Shown: positions 13,068-20,944 of the stretch, one piece after another
Position numbering within the stretch: position 1 is the stretch's first letter
Layout: the number at the start of each line of letters is the position of its first letter
Source of the DNA: CAZGTQ01 sp964528575
GTDB taxonomy: Bacteria; Planctomycetota; UBA1135; GCA-002686595
Reading direction: 5' to 3'
Length of the DNA: 36,286 nt
Assembly: GCA_964528575.1 (NCBI GenBank)
Contig: CAZGTQ010000049.1
Coordinates: 1 to 36,286 of the forward strand
Notes under the pieces: generated by a model
What the model saw: only the letters and a program-made list of their open reading frames with translations
The model's database searches: none
Told to the model about the DNA's origin: nothing
Program-made: the position numbers and the translations under genes

Positions 13068-14753
13068 ATGAGTGACTCGCACGAGGACGACAGGGAGCAC
13101 GCGCGTGAGCTCTTCGCTCGCTATCTCGCGGCGCTCGAGGATGACTCCCAGCTCGCGTTCGACGCCTGGGCGGCGCAGTACCCGGGGCACGCGCTCGAGC
13201 TGCGCGAGCTGTACGTCGCGTGGTGCGCGAGCGACGAGACGATGCCGTCGCGCGCCGACCCGACGAAGTCGACGCAGGACTGGATCATCGAGAGCGGCTT
13301 CCACGTGTTCGAGGAGCTCGGGGCCGGCGCGACCGGGACCGTGTACCGCGCGCTCGACGGCGCTCTGCGCCGCGAGGTCGCGCTCAAAGTGATCCGCGGC
13401 GCCGCGCTCGACCAGGGCAAGCACGAGCGCTACCTCGCCGAGGCGCGGCTGCTCGCGAAGCTCGACCACCCGAACATCGTGCGCATCCATTCCGTCGAGG
13501 GAGACCGCAGCGAGGTGCGGCTGAGCCTCGAGCTGATCGACGGGCGCACGCTGCAGGACATCGTGACGAGCGACGGTCCGTTCGCGGCGGAGGAGGCGGC
13601 GCGCATCGGCATCGACCTGTGCCGCGCGCTCGCCGCGCTGCACGCGCAGGGGCTCGTGCACATGGACGTGAAACCCGGCAACGTGATGCGCGCGTCCGGC
13701 GGGCGCGTCGTGCTGCTCGACTTCGGCTACGCGCGCGCGAGCGCGGGCACGCAAGGCGCCGAGGCCTCGCCCGTCGGCGGCACGCCCGCGTTCATGTCGC
13801 CCGAGCACTTCGCGGGCGGCGACGAGATCGACGCGCGCTCGGACGTCTACTCGCTCGGGCTGCTCCTGTACTGGATCTCGAGCGGGGCCTTTCCCTTCGA
13901 GTTCCAGGGGATCGCCGAGCTGTGCCGCAAGGTGCTACACACCGAGCCGATCCCGCTCGCCGACCGCGCGCCGACGATCGCGCCCCGCTTCGCCGCCGTC
14001 GTCGAGCGCGCGCTCGAGCGACGGCCCGAGAACCGCTACCAGAGCGTCGGGCTGATGGAGCGCGACCTGCGCGCGGCGCTCGGCGACCCGGTCGAAGCGG
14101 GGGGGGCGACCCGCCGGCGCGTGCTCGCGGCGGGCGCCGCGCTCGTCGCCCTCGTCGCGCTCTTCGCCGGGCGCTCGCTCTTCGCGGCGCCGTCGTTCGA
14201 GATCGACTGCGCGTTCTACCGCGCCGAGCCGGGCGGCGACGTACGGCTCGAGGAGGGGATGGCGGTCGCGGTCGGCGACAAGCTGTACCTGCGCGCGCGC
14301 GCGTCCAGCCCGTTCTACTTGTACGTGTTCAACGAGGACGCCGAGGGTCTCTCGTATTGCCTGTTCCCGACGGGCGACCGCTCCGTCCCGTTCGAGGCGG
14401 ACGTGGAGCAGCGCCTGCCGGGCGACGATGGGCATTGGTACGTCAGCACCCCCGGCGGGGGAGCGGAGTACCTGTTCGTCGTGGCCTCGCTCGAACCCGA
14501 CGCGGTCGCGCAAGATCTCATGGCGTACCTGCCGAGGCCGGAGAAGGGCGAGCCCTTGTCGGTGGCGGGTCTGCCGCGGAGCGCGCGCGAGGACCTGACG
14601 CGCGGCGTGGGCATGGCGACTCCGTCGCCGAACGCAAGCGCGGTCGACGGCGGCGCACACGAGGACGTGAAGCTCGTGGACCTCTTCGACGCGTTCGAGC
14701 GGACGCACGAGCGCAGCCGCGTCTTCCTGACGCGGCTGCGGCTCGCCCACTGA
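13068..14753 (+). CDS. Transmembrane Ser/Thr protein kinase with DUF4384-type C-terminal domain
   Basis: A 561-residue Hanks-type kinase. Residues 1-65 are an acidic helical segment common before planctomycete kinases. The kinase domain spans about 78-340: Gly-rich loop GAGATG (85-90), catalytic K107, catalytic-loop HMDVKPGN (198-205), DFG (218-220), SPE in place of APE (244-246), DVYSLG (259-264). HMD replaces HRD, so it is a non-RD kinase. One membrane helix lies at about 351-372. The outer part matches DUF4384 (SPFYLYVFNEDAEGLSYCLFPTGDRSVPF), a domain often attached to bacterial kinases and peptidases. It probably senses something outside the membrane and phosphorylates cytoplasmic targets; the divergent ECF sigma factor is the natural candidate. 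Confidence 0.92.
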   Translation: MSDSHEDDREHARELFARYLAALEDDSQLAFDAWAAQYPGHALELRELYVAWCASDETMPSRADPTKSTQDWIIESGFHVFEELGAGATGTVYRALDGALRREVALKVIRGAALDQGKHERYLAEARLLAKLDHPNIVRIHSVEGDRSEVRLSLELIDGRTLQDIVTSDGPFAAEEAARIGIDLCRALAALHAQGLVHMDVKPGNVMRASGGRVVLLDFGYARASAGTQGAEASPVGGTPAFMSPEHFAGGDEIDARSDVYSLGLLLYWISSGAFPFEFQGIAELCRKVLHTEPIPLADRAPTIAPRFAAVVERALERRPENRYQSVGLMERDLRAALGDPVEAGGATRRRVLAAGAALVALVALFAGRSLFAAPSFEIDCAFYRAEPGGDVRLEEGMAVAVGDKLYLRARASSPFYLYVFNEDAEGLSYCLFPTGDRSVPFEADVEQRLPGDDGHWYVSTPGGGAEYLFVVASLEPDAVAQDLMAYLPRPEKGEPLSVAGLPRSAREDLTRGVGMATPSPNASAVDGGAHEDVKLVDLFDAFERTHERSRVFLTRLRLAH

Positions 14754-14776
14754 TCACGTCAGACTGATCACGTCGG
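14749..14776. repeat. 14-bp tandem duplication spanning the kinase stop codon
   Basis: ACTGATCACGTCAG (14749-14762) is followed by ACTGATCACGTCGG (14763-14776), 13 of 14 identical, each with the palindrome TGATCA. The first copy contains the kinase stop codon. Confidence 0.85.
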
Positions 14777-14811
14777 CGCGTTCGGCGCGTTCGGCGGGTA
14801 CGCGCGCGTAC
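14776..14811. repeat. 9-bp tandem duplication plus 14-bp palindrome between convergent genes
   Basis: GCGCGTTCG occurs twice in tandem (14776-14784, 14785-14793), followed by the perfect palindrome GTACGCGCGCGTAC (14798-14811), which ends two bases before the stop codon of the DUF1111 gene. The palindrome could help end transcription in both directions, but no T run follows. Confidence 0.6.
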
Positions 14812-14813
14812 GC

Positions 14814-16061
14814 CTACAGCGTCCCGAGGAACGCGAGCAGCGCCGCGCGGTCCGCGTCCTCGAGCGCGACGAAGCGTTCGGTCGTCCGCGCCGCCTCGCC
14901 GTCGTGCGCGCGGATCGCCGCCTCGAGCGTCTGCGCGCGCCCGTCGTGCAGGTACGGCGGCGTGTCGCGCACGCCCCACAGCGGGGGCGTGCGGAACGCC
15001 GCGGGCTCGCCGTCGGGAACGCCGTCCTCGTCGAGCGGGCGCGCGACCGCGTGCAGCAACAGGTCCGAGTACAGCGGCACCGGCCCCGCTTGGCCCGCGA
15101 GCGCCGGTACGTGGCACGCCGCGCAGCCGACCTCGGTGAAGAGCATCCGCCCGCGTCCGTGCGCGAGCTCGTCCGCCGGCACGAGCGGCGCCGGCGGCGC
15201 GAGCATGCGGCAGAAGAAGACGAGCTCCTGGAGCTCGCCGTTCGGCAGCTCCGGGTCGCTCGTGCCGTCGCGGTCGCCGGTCACGCCGAACGAGCGGCCC
15301 AGATCCGCGACCGTGACGCCGATCTCCGCGCCGAGCGCGTCGCACGTGAAGTCGGCGAGCGTCGGGGCCTGCGCGCGCCAGCCGAAGCGCCCGATCTCCG
15401 AGCGGCCGTCGACGACGACGCGGCTCGCCACGCCGCGCACGCCGTCGCCGTCGCGGTCGTAGGGGTCCTCGTGCGCGAGGATCGCCGCGTCGGCGATCGT
15501 CTCGATCCGCCCGAGCCCGAGCAGCGTCGGCGTCTGGTGCGTTCCCGTCGTGCGCGCCGGCGAGACCGGCCCGCGCCGCCGCGGGTGCCCGCGCCGCGGG
15601 TCGTACGCGCTCGCGGGCACGTCGAACTGCGGGCCGCCCGCGCCGCCGAGCACCGGATCGACGTGGCACGTCGCGCAGCTCTGCGCGTTGAAGCGCGGCG
15701 CACCGAGCCCCTGGTCCGCCGTCCAGCGCTTCTCGAAGAGAGCCCGCCCCGCGTCCCACAGCTCGCGCTCCCAGTCGGCGAGCTCGCGGTAGGGGCTCGC
15801 CGGGCGCGGCGCCGTCGGCGGGCAGCCGCTCGTGCCGCCCTCCGACCCGCCTACGTCCGAGCTCGGATTCAGGCGGCCGGCGACGACCGAAGGGGGCGGG
15901 CTCTTCACGCCGCCGTCGCAGCCGCCGCCCGGCCCGCCGCCGCTCGAGCCGACGATCTGCGGCGCCGCCGGCAGCGCCGACGAGGGCTGCGTCACGCCCG
16001 CCGCCACGGCGAGCCCGACCGTAAAGGAGAACACCAGTCGTCGCGTCCTACCCACGCGCAC
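14814..16061 (-). CDS. DUF1111 di-haem cytochrome c oxidoreductase-like protein
   Basis: A 415-residue exported protein with two haem c motifs, CATCH in the N-terminal third and CAACH in the C-terminal third. The segments HQTPTLLGLGRIETI, GRFGWRAQAPTLADFTCDAL and the ending PPLWGVRDTPPYLHDGRAQTLEAAI are the conserved core of the di-haem oxidoreductase (putative peroxidase, DUF1111) family. After the signal peptide (RRLVFSFTVGLAVAAG) comes a Gly/Pro-rich linker of about 60 residues with extra Cys residues. The start is the GTG at 16061, just before the basic n-region of the signal peptide; a second in-frame GTG lies at 16055. It would act in the periplasm as an electron-transfer or peroxidase-type enzyme. 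It lies 136 bases after cbpM on the same strand, a gap in which I see no gene. Confidence 0.9.
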   Translation of the reverse strand: MRVGRTRRLVFSFTVGLAVAAGVTQPSSALPAAPQIVGSSGGGPGGGCDGGVKSPPPSVVAGRLNPSSDVGGSEGGTSGCPPTAPRPASPYRELADWERELWDAGRALFEKRWTADQGLGAPRFNAQSCATCHVDPVLGGAGGPQFDVPASAYDPRRGHPRRRGPVSPARTTGTHQTPTLLGLGRIETIADAAILAHEDPYDRDGDGVRGVASRVVVDGRSEIGRFGWRAQAPTLADFTCDALGAEIGVTVADLGRSFGVTGDRDGTSDPELPNGELQELVFFCRMLAPPAPLVPADELAHGRGRMLFTEVGCAACHVPALAGQAGPVPLYSDLLLHAVARPLDEDGVPDGEPAAFRTPPLWGVRDTPPYLHDGRAQTLEAAIRAHDGEAARTTERFVALEDADRAALLAFLGTL

Positions 16062-16197
16062 CTCGCTCTGCCCTCGGGGCGTTCGATGTCTGCCTTGCAC
16101 AAGGCCTACTCGCGCCCGCTGGCCGCGTAACGAGCGGCGTCGCACTTTCGCCCCCGTCGCGAGCGCCGCCCGGCTCTCCTGGCCGTCGCGCTCGGCG

Positions 16198-16464
16198 TCA
16201 GCGTTCGAGGGGCTCGAGCAGCAGGACGATGCCGGCGAGGTTGACCCCGCAGCGGCGCTCGAGCTGCAGGACGCGGGCGACGCGCTCGAGCATCGCGACC
16301 GCGACCGCGATCGATTCGCCGACGTGCTCGCCGCGGCCGAGCAGGCCGTGCTCGTAGACATCCTCGACCCACGTGACCTCGACCCGGTAGCACTCCGCGA
16401 CCTCCTCGAGCGTGATCCAGCGCTCGCCGCGGATCGTGACGACGCCGCCGGCGAGCCCGCTCAC
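16198..16464 (-). CDS. cbpM: CbpM-like chaperone modulator
   Basis: An 88-residue MerR-like helical protein matching CbpM, the small partner that binds the J-domain of CbpA and restrains its DnaK co-chaperone activity. Typical segments are ITLEEVAECYRVEVTWVEDVYEHGLL (residues 17-42, a helix-turn-helix-like start) and the ending CGVNLAGIVLLLEPL (about 72-86; the family ends in VNxxGxxLxLxLL). The GTG start at 16464 overlaps the stop of the J-protein gene (GTGA), so synthesis of the two is coupled. The size and position fit the cbpA-cbpM pair, although the J-protein here has a zinc-finger remnant that CbpA lacks. Confidence 0.82.
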   Translation of the reverse strand: MSGLAGGVVTIRGERWITLEEVAECYRVEVTWVEDVYEHGLLGRGEHVGESIAVAVAMLERVARVLQLERRCGVNLAGIVLLLEPLER

Positions 16465-17489
16465 GTCGTCGCCTCCCGCGCGCCGCCCGCGACCGGCTCG
16501 GAGCTCGCGCTCGCCAGCTCGCGCAACAGGTCGCGCTGCGCGTCGGTCAGACGGCTCGGCAGCGCCATCCGCGCGACGACGTAGAAGTCGCCCCGGCCGC
16601 CGCTGCCGTCGTCGAAGCCCTGGCCGCGCAGGCGCAGCTTGGCGCCCGAGCGCGTGTTCGGCGGGATCTTCACCGTCGCGCGGCCGGTCGGCGCGCGCAC
16701 GTCGACCTGGGTGCCGAAGACCGCCTCCCACGGGGCGACCGCGACGTCGGCCTCGATGTCGGCGCCGTCGACGCGGTAGGTGTCGTCGGACGCGAGCCGG
16801 ATCGACAGGTGCAGGTCGCCCGGCTCGCCGCCGCCGTCGGCCGCCTCGCCCAGTCCGCGCAGCCGCAGGACCATGCCGTCGCGCACGTTCGACGGGATCG
16901 CCAGCTCGATCGTCTTCATCTGCTGCACGACGCCCAGGCCCGCGCACGAGGGGCAGACGTGCTCCTCGACGAGCCCGACGCCGCCGCAGAGCGGGCACGC
17001 GACCGACGCGGGGACCTGGAACGAGCTCTTGCCGCCCCGGATCGCCTCGCCGACGCCCAGCCGCAGCTCCGCCCGCACGTCGGCGCCGCGGTAGCGGTAG
17101 CGGCGGTGGCGGCCCGCGCGGCCGGCGAAATCGCGCTGGAACTGCTCTCCGAACATGCTCGTGAAGAAGTCCGAGAAGCCGCCGGCGCCGCCGAACGCGC
17201 GCTCGAACTCCTCGCGCGACATCGTTTGCTGGCCGGGCGGCGGCGTGAACTCCTGGCCTTGCTCCCAGTGCTCGCCGAAACGGTCGTAGCGCTTGCGCTT
17301 CTCCGGATCCGAGAGCACCTCGTACGCCTCGTTGACCTTCTTGAAGCGCGTCTCGGCGGCCTCGCGCTCGCCCTCGGGGTGGCGATCGGGGTGCCACTGG
17401 AGCGCGAGCTTGCGGTACGCCTTCTTGATCTCGTCGCCCGACGCGGTGCGCGCGACGCCGAGAACCTCGTAGTAGTCCTGGAACTCCAT
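16461..17489 (-). CDS. J-domain co-chaperone (CbpA/DnaJ-like) with a half zinc finger
   Basis: A 342-residue Hsp40. Residues 1-70 are the J-domain (DYYEVLGV at 5-12, HPD at 33-35), which stimulates DnaK ATPase. A Gly/Phe-containing linker follows (GGAGGFSDFF). The central region has only two CxxCxGxG-type motifs, CPLCGGVG (C165, C168) and CPSCAGLG (C179, C182), enough for one zinc, where DnaJ has four motifs and CbpA none. Two C-terminal substrate-binding beta-domains follow (IPSNVRDGMVLRLRGLGE; IPPNTRSGAKLRLRGQGF). The ATG at 17489 directly precedes the J-domain; an in-frame ATG at 17534 would add 15 unlikely residues. Overlaps cbpM by four bases and is divergent from the DUF155 gene with a 68-base gap. 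Confidence 0.92.
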   Translation of the reverse strand: MEFQDYYEVLGVARTASGDEIKKAYRKLALQWHPDRHPEGEREAAETRFKKVNEAYEVLSDPEKRKRYDRFGEHWEQGQEFTPPPGQQTMSREEFERAFGGAGGFSDFFTSMFGEQFQRDFAGRAGRHRRYRYRGADVRAELRLGVGEAIRGGKSSFQVPASVACPLCGGVGLVEEHVCPSCAGLGVVQQMKTIELAIPSNVRDGMVLRLRGLGEAADGGGEPGDLHLSIRLASDDTYRVDGADIEADVAVAPWEAVFGTQVDVRAPTGRATVKIPPNTRSGAKLRLRGQGFDDGSGGRGDFYVVARMALPSRLTDAQRDLLRELASASSEPVAGGAREATT

Positions 17490-17504
17490 GACTTCGCCGG
17501 GGCA

Positions 17505-17510
17505 ACGATA
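17505..17510 (-). promoter_or_regulatory. Candidate -10 element (TATCGT) before the J-protein gene
   Basis: On the - strand TATCGT lies fifteen bases before the ATG at 17489, implying a leader of only a few bases. It sits in the 68-base divergent gap with the DUF155 gene. Confidence 0.4.
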
Positions 17511-17557
17511 CCCGCCCGGCTCGTCGAGCGTCAAAATGCGCGGCCGGACCGCGCCGC

Positions 17558-18727
17558 GTGCCCCACTTGACCTTCGACGAGAACCAGGAGCGGTCGCCCG
17601 TGGAGCCGCTCGCCGCCGCGCCGGCCGTCGCGGTCGGGAGCGCCGTCGACGGGCTGCGTCTCACGGGAGCGTGCCGGGTGCTGTACTGCTTCGACGTCGG
17701 CCGCGCGATCGACCTCGCCCGCGCGGCCGCGGTGCTCGCCGCGTCGAAGCAGCCGGAGTTCCAGCACAAGAAGCCCGTGCCGCACGGGGGCGGGATGCCG
17801 CCGCCGCTGCGGCGCCCGTGGAGCGCGCCTCCGGTCGACGTCGCGCCGGGGTTCGTCGCCGGCCGCCCGGAGGTCTCGGTGTACGACTTCGGCGTCGTCT
17901 GCGTGACCTGGGCGCTGCCGTTCGAGGGCGGGCTCGAGGACCTGGTGCGGCTGTCGAGGGCGCTGTACGACCACGCGGAGATGCTCGCGCGCTCGCGGGC
18001 GCTCACGCACGAGGTCGTCGAGGCGCTCGGCGACGCCGTCGACCGGCCCGGGTACTCGCGCCACGTCGAGGACTACCTCGTGCTGCAGCTCGAGCCGGTC
18101 GCGGGCGGCATCGCCGTGCTGCTCGACCGCGAGCGGGGGACGCTGGCACGGGTGCTGCGGGCGGAGGAGCGCGAGCTCTCGTCCCAGGAGGTCGCGGACG
18201 CGCTCGCCGCTCCGGTCTCGTACGGCCGCGAGGACGTGTGCCTGGTCGACTGGCTCGCGGCGATCCTCGTCGGCACGGACACGGAGGACGAGCGGCTCGT
18301 GCTGGAGCTGGCGACGGTCGAGCTGCTCGAGCTGCGCGTGCTCGACGACCAGCTCGAGAAGGAGATCGAGACCGCCTATGCGCTGCTCTCGCGGCCGCGC
18401 AGGCGCCGCTGGGGGCTGCACGGGCAGAGACGCGAGCTCGAGCAGGTCGCGCGCGCCCAGGCGGACGACGCGCTGCTGCACGAAGGGATCGACAACGCGC
18501 TGAAGCTGTTCGGAGACGATTATCTCGCGCGGCTGTACCGTGGATCCGCCGAGCGCTTCCACTTCAACGACTGGGACACTTCGATCCAACGCAAGCTCGG
18601 CGTCCTGCGCAGCGTCTACCAGAGCCTGGCGGACCTCGCGTCCCACCGCCGATCCGAGATCCTCGAGTGGATCATCATCCTCCTCATCGCGGTCGACATC
18701 GTGCTCTACTTCACGCCGCTGCGATGA
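17558..18727 (+). CDS. DUF155 / RMD1-YagE family membrane-anchored protein
   Basis: A 389-residue protein of the DUF155 (RMD1/YagE) family, known from yeast mitochondrial and sporulation proteins but without a defined reaction. The family landmarks are VYDFGVVCVTWALPF (about 107-121), DNALKLFGDDYLARLYR (about 311-327), RFHFNDWDTSIQRKL (about 333-347) and the C-terminal membrane helix ILEWIIILLIAVDIVLYF (about 368-385). The large N-terminal part would face the cytoplasm. The GTG at 17558 is the first plausible start; no ribosome binding site is clear, so the start is uncertain. Its stop overlaps the ATG of the C39-like gene (ATGA), which makes it the first gene of a six-gene overlapping operon and perhaps the membrane anchor of that pathway. 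Confidence 0.85.
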   Translation: MPHLTFDENQERSPVEPLAAAPAVAVGSAVDGLRLTGACRVLYCFDVGRAIDLARAAAVLAASKQPEFQHKKPVPHGGGMPPPLRRPWSAPPVDVAPGFVAGRPEVSVYDFGVVCVTWALPFEGGLEDLVRLSRALYDHAEMLARSRALTHEVVEALGDAVDRPGYSRHVEDYLVLQLEPVAGGIAVLLDRERGTLARVLRAEERELSSQEVADALAAPVSYGREDVCLVDWLAAILVGTDTEDERLVLELATVELLELRVLDDQLEKEIETAYALLSRPRRRRWGLHGQRRELEQVARAQADDALLHEGIDNALKLFGDDYLARLYRGSAERFHFNDWDTSIQRKLGVLRSVYQSLADLASHRRSEILEWIIILLIAVDIVLYFTPLR

Positions 18728-19503
18728 CTCCGAAACGCCCCCGCAAGCCGCGCAAGCCTCGCAAGCCGCTGCTGGGCGATCTCGCCGGCTTCGAGATCCG
18801 TCGTCAGCCCGACGACGAGACGTGCGGCCCGACGTGCCTGCACGCGGTCTATCGCTACTATCACGACGAGGTCCCGCTCGACGATCTGCTCGTGCAGGTG
18901 CCGACGCTCGAGAGCGGCGGGACGCTCGGCGTCCTGCTCGCGACGCACGCGCTGCGCCGCGGCTACCGCGCGACGATCGTGACCTGGAACCTGCAGATCT
19001 TCGACCCGACCTGGTTCCAGCCCGGCGTCTCGCTGCGCGAGCGCTTGCTGGCGCGCGCGGCGGCGAAGGAGGACGACGTGCGGCTGCGCATCTCCGCGCT
19101 CGCGTACGTCGACTACCTCGCGGCGGGGGGCGAGATCCAGTTCCGCGACCTCGAACCCGGGCTGCTGCGTCGCTACCTGCGCCGCGGCATCCCGATCCTC
19201 ACCGGCCTCTCGGCCAGCTTCCTGTACCGCGAGGCGCGCGAGCGCCCCGACAATCGGCCCGACGACGTCGGCGGCGAGCCGGTCGGCCACTTCGTCGTGC
19301 TCACCGGCTACGACCCCGACGAGCGCGCGGTGCTCGTCACCGATCCGATGCACCCCAATCCGCTCGCGCACGTGCATACGTATCTCGTCGACATCCAGCG
19401 CCTGATCGGCGCGATCTACCTCGGCGTGCTGACCTACGACGCGAACCTCTTGATCCTCGAGCCGGAGCGCGGCACCGATGCGCACGATCGTCGTCGTCAG
19501 TAA
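18724..19503 (+). CDS. C39-like papain-fold peptidase/ligase
   Basis: A 259-residue protein of the peptidase C39-like group. The expected catalytic set is visible: Q28 and C34 in RRQPDDETCGPTCLHAV (the Cys-His peptidase pocket), H189 in VGHFVVLTGYDP and D207 in VLVTDPMHP. Unlike secreted C39 proteins it has no signal peptide; instead residues 4-15 are three RKP-type repeats that make a basic tail. It could cleave, or run in reverse on, a peptide or isopeptide bond formed by the two ligases encoded downstream. It overlaps the previous gene by four bases and the ATP-grasp gene by 26 bases, so all three are translated together. Confidence 0.85.
   Translation: MTPKRPRKPRKPRKPLLGDLAGFEIRRQPDDETCGPTCLHAVYRYYHDEVPLDDLLVQVPTLESGGTLGVLLATHALRRGYRATIVTWNLQIFDPTWFQPGVSLRERLLARAAAKEDDVRLRISALAYVDYLAAGGEIQFRDLEPGLLRRYLRRGIPILTGLSASFLYREARERPDNRPDDVGGEPVGHFVVLTGYDPDERAVLVTDPMHPNPLAHVHTYLVDIQRLIGAIYLGVLTYDANLLILEPERGTDAHDRRRQ
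18742..18768 (+). repeat. 9-bp tandem repeat, three copies, at the start of the C39-like gene
   Basis: CGCAAGCCG (18742-18750), CGCAAGCCT (18751-18759) and CGCAAGCCG (18760-18768) encode RKP three times, giving the protein a basic N-terminal tail. They lie just after the stop/start overlap with the DUF155 gene. Confidence 0.9.
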
Positions 19504-20944
19504 GGAGAGCGACTGGCCGCTCGACATCCACGGTGTCGAGGTCGTGCCGGCGAGCGCGTACTTGACCGACTCGTCGTGGACGCGCGAGCGCGGCGTGCGA
19601 GCGTTCAACCTGTGCCATTCGTACCGCTACCAGAGCGAGGGCTACTACGTGTCGCTGCTCGCCGCGGCGCGCCGCCACCGGCCGTTCCCGGGCCTGATGA
19701 CGGTGCTCGACATGAAGAGCCGCGCGCTCGTGCGCACCGTCGACGAGGACCTCGACGGGGTGATCCAGCACAGCCTCGCGGAGATCCGTTCGGAACGATT
19801 CGAGCTCAGCGTGTACTTCGGCAAGAACCTCGCGACGCGGCACGAGCGGCTCGCCGCGCGGCTCTTTTCGCAGTTCCCCGCGCCGATGCTGCGCGCGTCG
19901 TTCGCGCGCACCGAGCGCTGGCGGCTCGCGAGCGTGTCCCCGATCGCGTTCCGCGACGTGCCGCGCTCGCACTGGGAGTTCGTCCAGTCGGCGGCGCGCG
20001 AGTACTTCGCCCAGCCGCGCTACCGCCGGCGAGCGCGCCGCTCGTTTCCCTACGACCTCGCGATCCTGCACGACCCGAACGAGGAGCTCGCGCCGTCGAA
20101 CTCGAAGGCGCTCGCGCGCTTCCGCGACGCGGCGGAGGAGGTCGGCTTCAGCGTCGAGATGATCCAGCGCGAGGACTACGGCCGACTCGCCGAGTTCGAC
20201 GCGCTGTTCATCCGCGAGACCACGTGGGTCAACCACCACACGTTCCGCTTCGCGCAGAAGGCGGAGTCCGAGGGGCTCGTCGTGATCGACGACCCGCACT
20301 CGATCCTGCGCTGCACGAACAAGGTCTTCCAGACGGAGGCGTTCGAGTCGCGGCGCATCCCGATCCCGCGCACGTGGATCACCGACAAGGTCGATGCGAA
20401 CGAGATCGCGGAGCGCATCGGCTTCCCGTGCGTGCTCAAGGTGCCCGACAGCGCGTTCTCGCAGGGCGTCGTCAAGTGCGCCGACGCCGACGAGTTCGAG
20501 GAGCACGGGCGGCGCTTGCTCGGCGACTCCGACCTGCTGCTCGTGCAGGAGTTCATGCCTTCGGACTACGACTGGCGCGTCGGGCTCCTCGGGAACGAGA
20601 TCCTCTACGCGGCGCGCTACCACATGGCCAAGGGCCACTGGCAAGTCGTGCAGCGCGTCGGCGCCGGAGACTACCGCTACGGCCGCGTGGAGCCGGTGAA
20701 GCTCGACGACGTGCCCAAGCGCGTGCTCCGCACCGCGCAGCGCGCGGCGCGCACGATCGGGAACGGCCTCTACGGCGTCGACATCAAGCAGCACGGCCAG
20801 CGCATCGTCGTCGTCGAGGTGAATGACAACCCCAACATCGATGCCGGGTGCGAGGACGCGATCCTCAAGGAGGATCTGTACGAGCGCATCATGCGCGGGT
20901 TCCTCCTTCGCGTCGAGACCCGCAAACGGGGCAACGGACGTTGA
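19478..20944 (+). CDS. RimK-like ATP-grasp ligase with RLAN N-terminal domain
   Basis: A 488-residue two-part enzyme. Residues about 1-150 match the RimK-like ATP-grasp N-terminal domain (RLAN; TIVVVSKESDWPL, FNLCHSYRYQSEGYYVSLLAAARRHRPFP, SVYFGK). After a linker, a pre-ATP-grasp lobe (FPYDLAILHDPNEELAPSNSKAL) and the ATP-grasp domain follow: the region with LRCTNKVFQTEAF, CVLKVPDSAFSQGVVK (Lys and Gly-loop that hold ATP), LLVQEFMPSDYDWRVGLL, and the metal-binding VVVEVNDNPNIDAGCED (E and N ligands) near 450. ATP-grasp ligases activate a carboxylate as acyl phosphate and join it to an amine; RimK itself adds glutamates to ribosomal protein S6. The acceptor here is unknown. It overlaps both neighbours, and the TTGA junction starts the GCS2-like gene. 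Confidence 0.9.
   Translation: MRTIVVVSKESDWPLDIHGVEVVPASAYLTDSSWTRERGVRAFNLCHSYRYQSEGYYVSLLAAARRHRPFPGLMTVLDMKSRALVRTVDEDLDGVIQHSLAEIRSERFELSVYFGKNLATRHERLAARLFSQFPAPMLRASFARTERWRLASVSPIAFRDVPRSHWEFVQSAAREYFAQPRYRRRARRSFPYDLAILHDPNEELAPSNSKALARFRDAAEEVGFSVEMIQREDYGRLAEFDALFIRETTWVNHHTFRFAQKAESEGLVVIDDPHSILRCTNKVFQTEAFESRRIPIPRTWITDKVDANEIAERIGFPCVLKVPDSAFSQGVVKCADADEFEEHGRRLLGDSDLLLVQEFMPSDYDWRVGLLGNEILYAARYHMAKGHWQVVQRVGAGDYRYGRVEPVKLDDVPKRVLRTAQRAARTIGNGLYGVDIKQHGQRIVVVEVNDNPNIDAGCEDAILKEDLYERIMRGFLLRVETRKRGNGR

Noticed and set aside
12793..13071. A + strand 92-codon frame before the kinase gene
   Set aside because: It lacks an initiation signal, overlaps the candidate kinase promoter and reads as low-complexity Arg/Ala sequence.
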